Part shown: positions 5,607 through 7,555 of the stretch, piece by piece
How positions within the stretch are numbered: position 1 is the first letter of the stretch
How the letters are laid out: each line of letters opens with the position of its first letter
Assembly: GCA_003222235.1 (NCBI GenBank)
Contig: QHVD01000045.1
Location: 1-7,555 of the forward strand
Direction: 5' to 3'
DNA length: 7,555 nucleotides
Source: Gemmatimonadota bacterium
GTDB lineage: Bacteria; Gemmatimonadota; Gemmatimonadetes; Gemmatimonadales; GWC2-71-9
Position numbers and translations under genes: made by a program
Notes under the pieces: model-generated
The model's input: only the letters and a program-made list of their open reading frames with translations
Database searches by the model: none
What the model was told of the DNA's origin: nothing

Positions 5607-6533
5607 ATGACATCGAGCGCCTTCGTTCTGGTCCTCACGACACTGCTCGCCGCGACGGTCAACGGCGCGCTGGGCTACGGGTTCTCCTCGATCACCGCGC
5701 CGGTAGCCCTGCTCTTCTACACCAATCGGATCCTCAACCCGGCCCTCGTCTGGGTCGAGCTGCCCTTGAACGCGTACGTCCTCTGGGTCAATCGGGCGAG
5801 CGTCCCGCACGTATGGCGCAGGGTCCTGCCGACCATCATCGGCCTCGCGCCAAGCGTGGTGCTGGGTACCTCGCTGGTCCACCGAGTACACCCGGGGTGG
5901 CTCAAGCTCGGGACGTTCGCCGTGCTGCTGCCGCTGATTCTCCTGCAGGCGGCCGGGTTTCGCCGGCCGATCAAGGCCGAGCGCCGAGTCGGGCTGCTGT
6001 TCGGGGGCGGCCTCGGCGTGCTGTACTCCGTCACGACGATCTCCGGTCCGCCGCTGGCCGTGATGTTGAGCAACCAGGGCTTCACGAAGCAGGACTTTCG
6101 AGCCGGGCTCGGACTCGTCCGGCTCGCCGAGTCGACGTTCACCGCAGCGGCGTACGGCATGGCCGGCATGTTCTCCGCCGAGAGCGCCGGTCTCCTTCCC
6201 TACATCCTCCCGAGCCTCGTCGTGGGGATTCCGCTCGGCGTCCGCCTCATTCACCACGTGCGACCGGAGACCTTCCGGCGCGTCTGCATGAGCTTCGACG
6301 CCTGGGTCGTGGGCTACGGCATCTCGACGCTGCTGCGGCAGCTACACGTGATCGAAAGCGGCGCCGCGTTCTCGGTCCTGGCTGCGGTAGGGCTGCTCGA
6401 TGTCTGGCTCCTGTATCGATTCTTCCGGCATCAGAGACTCGAGGCGGGCGCGGCGGTGGGCCCCGGCGACCGTGTCTACGTCTCGCCTCGGACCGACCGA
6501 GCGCTCGCTCGCTCGGGTTCTCCGGCGCCGTGA
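5607..6533 (+). CDS. TauE/SafE (TSUP) family permease, putative sulfite/organosulfonate exporter type
   Basis: The 308-residue membrane protein has about eight hydrophobic segments. NGALGYGFSSITAPVALLF (19-37) and TTISGPPLAVMLSNQG (143-158) are the two internally related motifs of the TSUP family (Pfam TauE/SafE). Members move sulfite, sulfoacetate, taurine-derived sulfonates or other organic anions; the substrate here cannot be read from sequence. ATG 5607 follows GGAGGGAG (5588-5595) at 11 bases. The core is a normal family length, but residues 276-308 form a soluble tail (HQRLEAGAAVGPGDRVYVSP and onward, then an Arg/Ser/Pro-rich end) not expected for a TSUP protein. The neighbours, an MgtE transporter (convergent) and the terminator upstream, give no pathway hint. 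Promoter not identified. Confidence 0.9.
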   Translation: MTSSAFVLVLTTLLAATVNGALGYGFSSITAPVALLFYTNRILNPALVWVELPLNAYVLWVNRASVPHVWRRVLPTIIGLAPSVVLGTSLVHRVHPGWLKLGTFAVLLPLILLQAAGFRRPIKAERRVGLLFGGGLGVLYSVTTISGPPLAVMLSNQGFTKQDFRAGLGLVRLAESTFTAAAYGMAGMFSAESAGLLPYILPSLVVGIPLGVRLIHHVRPETFRRVCMSFDAWVVGYGISTLLRQLHVIESGAAFSVLAAVGLLDVWLLYRFFRHQRLEAGAAVGPGDRVYVSPRTDRALARSGSPAP

Positions 6534-6602
6534 GGCGCGCGTCGGTGCACGGGGGACGGCGTTCGCGCAGCTGGCCCTCCAGCGGGGCGATCGCGTCTAC
6601 GT
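6465..6602 (+). repeat. Diverged 17-base direct repeat encoding GDRVYV
   Basis: GGCGACCGTGTCTACGT (6465-6481) recurs as GGCGATCGCGTCTACGT (6586-6602), 15 of 17 bases the same; both differences are at synonymous third positions when read as GDRVYV. The first copy is in the TSUP frame. The second is in another frame, after the TSUP stop, and continues as KYAPTQ to a TAG at 6622-6624. Confidence 0.5.
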
Positions 6603-6705
6603 GAAATACGCGCCAACTCAATAGGGGAGGGACCGCTGCCTGCGTTTGTGCGCAGTGCCAGCGCAAGGCTTCTCACCCACCTGCAGGTCCCGCGTTACCA
6701 TCCCG

Positions 6706-6732
6706 CCAGCGGTCTCGAGTACGAGCCGCTGG
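6706..6732 (-). terminator. Hairpin just past the mgtE stop, probable terminator
   Basis: CCAGCGG (6706-6712) pairs with CCGCTGG (6726-6732), and CTCG (6714-6717) with CGAG (6722-6725), leaving a bulged T at 6713 and a four-base loop: 11 base pairs. It begins 12 bases after the mgtE stop. No T tract follows on either strand. A competing outer stem TCTCACCCA (6671-6679) with TGGGTGAGA (6730-6738) overlaps its right arm. Confidence 0.45.
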
Positions 6733-6743
6733 GTGAGAGTCGG

Positions 6744-7555
6744 CTACAAGAGCGTCCCGCGGAGCACGAGCAGCGCAATCCCAAAGTAGATACACAGGCC
6801 GGTGACATCCACCAGCGTGGCGACGAACGGCGCCGACGCCGTAGCCGGATCGAACCCGAGTCTCCGCAACATGAACGGCAGCATGCTCCCGGTAAGCGTC
6901 CCGAAGCCGACGACGCCAATCAGCGCTCCGAACACGGTGACGGCGACGAGCACGTAGTGCGGGCCGTAATCGGTGAAGTGTAAATGCTGCCACAGCACGA
7001 TCCGGAGGAAGCCGATGGATCCCAGAAACGCGCCGAGCGCGACGCCGGCAACGATTTCTCGGCCGAACACCTTCCACCAGTCGCGCAGCCTCAGCTCGTG
7101 CAGCGCGAGCGCCCGGATGATCAACGACGTCGCCTGAGATCCGGAGTTGCCGCCGCTGCTGATGATCAGCGGGACGAACAGCGCCAGCACGACCGCGCGC
7201 GCAATTTCCGTCTCGAAGAAGCCCATCGCGGTGGCCGTCAGCATCTCTCCGATGAACAGCGCAGCCAGCCATCCCCCGCGCTTCCGCAGCATCGTCGCCA
7301 GACTCACGTCGAGGTAAGACGCTCCCAGCGCCTCGGATCCGCCGAGCCGCTGGATGTCTTCGGTGGCTCGCTGCTCCGCTATGTCGAGCACGTCGTCGGC
7401 CGTGATGATACCGAGCAGGTATCCGTGATCATCGGTGACGGGAAGCGCTGTGCGGTCGTACTTTGCGAACGCCTTCAGCACGGCGTCACGATCGTCCGTG
7501 GCTCGAACCGACACCAGCTCGGGATCGTCGATCTCCAGAACCTGGGTGTCGGCGT
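6744..7555 (-). CDS. mgtE: MgtE-type magnesium transporter, 5' end outside window
   Basis: The visible 269 residues are the second half of an MgtE Mg2+ channel/transporter of the inner membrane. Residues 1-65 are the end of the CBS pair (DRTALPVTDDHGYLLGIITA, then DDVLDIAEQRATEDIQRLGG), which senses cytoplasmic Mg2+ and gates the pore. The membrane domain follows with PLIISSGGNSGSQATSLIIR (128-147), LRLRDWWKVFGREI and the pore segment PFVATLVDVTG (242-252). Asp249 there corresponds to the Mg2+-coordinating aspartate of the Thermus MgtE pore. About five membrane helices are present and the C-terminus (LLVLRGTLL) is where the family normally ends. The start, the MgtE N domain and the first part of the CBS domains lie beyond the right edge. 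The gene is convergent with the TSUP permease and a hairpin follows its stop. Confidence 0.95.
   Translation of the reverse strand, partial: ADTQVLEIDDPELVSVRATDDRDAVLKAFAKYDRTALPVTDDHGYLLGIITADDVLDIAEQRATEDIQRLGGSEALGASYLDVSLATMLRKRGGWLAALFIGEMLTATAMGFFETEIARAVVLALFVPLIISSGGNSGSQATSLIIRALALHELRLRDWWKVFGREIVAGVALGAFLGSIGFLRIVLWQHLHFTDYGPHYVLVAVTVFGALIGVVGFGTLTGSMLPFMLRRLGFDPATASAPFVATLVDVTGLCIYFGIALLVLRGTLL

Noticed and set aside
5165..5662. Overlapping minus-strand frames of 110-165 codons in the intergenic region
   Set aside because: No ribosome-binding sites, no recognisable domain and composition typical of non-coding GC-rich DNA; one also covers the start of the well-supported TSUP gene.
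6640..6655. CTGCG/CGCAG hairpin as the TSUP terminator
   Set aside because: Only five base pairs and no T tract; too weak to call.
6627..6743. In-frame continuation of mgtE past its TAG (about 39 codons)
   Set aside because: It contains coding-looking words, but MgtE proteins normally end at LRGTLL and the stretch holds the terminator-like hairpin, so readthrough is not supported.

Overview
This is a GC-rich bacterial chromosome segment with tightly packed, overlapping genes and frequent GTG starts. The gene order (site-2 protease, scpA, scpB, rluB-type pseudouridine synthase, SDR-like protein, divergent from rpsT) and the look of the proteins suggest an uncultured soil or sediment lineage. 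Gemmatimonadota is my best guess. That assignment is recall-based inference and was not tested against any database.

Left part (1-3421). Five minus-strand genes run leftward as one probable operon: an M50 site-2 protease, the condensin accessory proteins ScpA and ScpB, a large-ribosomal-subunit pseudouridine synthase of the RluB/RsuA family, and a Rossmann-fold SDR-like protein cut by the window edge. All four junctions overlap (4, 26, 4 and 14 bp), which implies translational coupling. A divergent promoter pair at 3324-3394 serves this operon on one side and rpsT (ribosomal protein S20) on the other. The two -35 boxes are the same hexamer and form a dyad.

Middle part (3421-5606). rpsT is followed without a gap by a convergent, decayed ECF sigma factor remnant. 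It has a frameshift, and region 4 is missing exactly where rpsT ends. Next on the minus strand come a DUF1097 inner-membrane protein and a small 43-residue single-pass membrane protein that is easily overlooked. Upstream lies about 640 bp without a convincing gene. It is not empty: it holds a minus-strand promoter candidate, a perfect 14-bp hairpin, and a plus-strand intrinsic terminator with a six-T tail that has no visible gene in front of it.

Right part (5607-7555). A TauE/SafE (TSUP) family permease on the plus strand is convergent with an MgtE-type magnesium transporter on the minus strand, which the window edge cuts at its 5' end. A hairpin just past the mgtE stop is the best terminator candidate there. 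The permease carries an unusual soluble C-terminal tail, and a related coding-like motif recurs downstream in another frame.

I see no CRISPR array, integrase, transposase, rRNA or tRNA, and no clear new defence or metabolic system. The points most worth checking are the sigma factor remnant, the small membrane protein with its structured leader region, the orphan terminator, the missing canonical start of the protease, and the C9 tract at the start of scpA.
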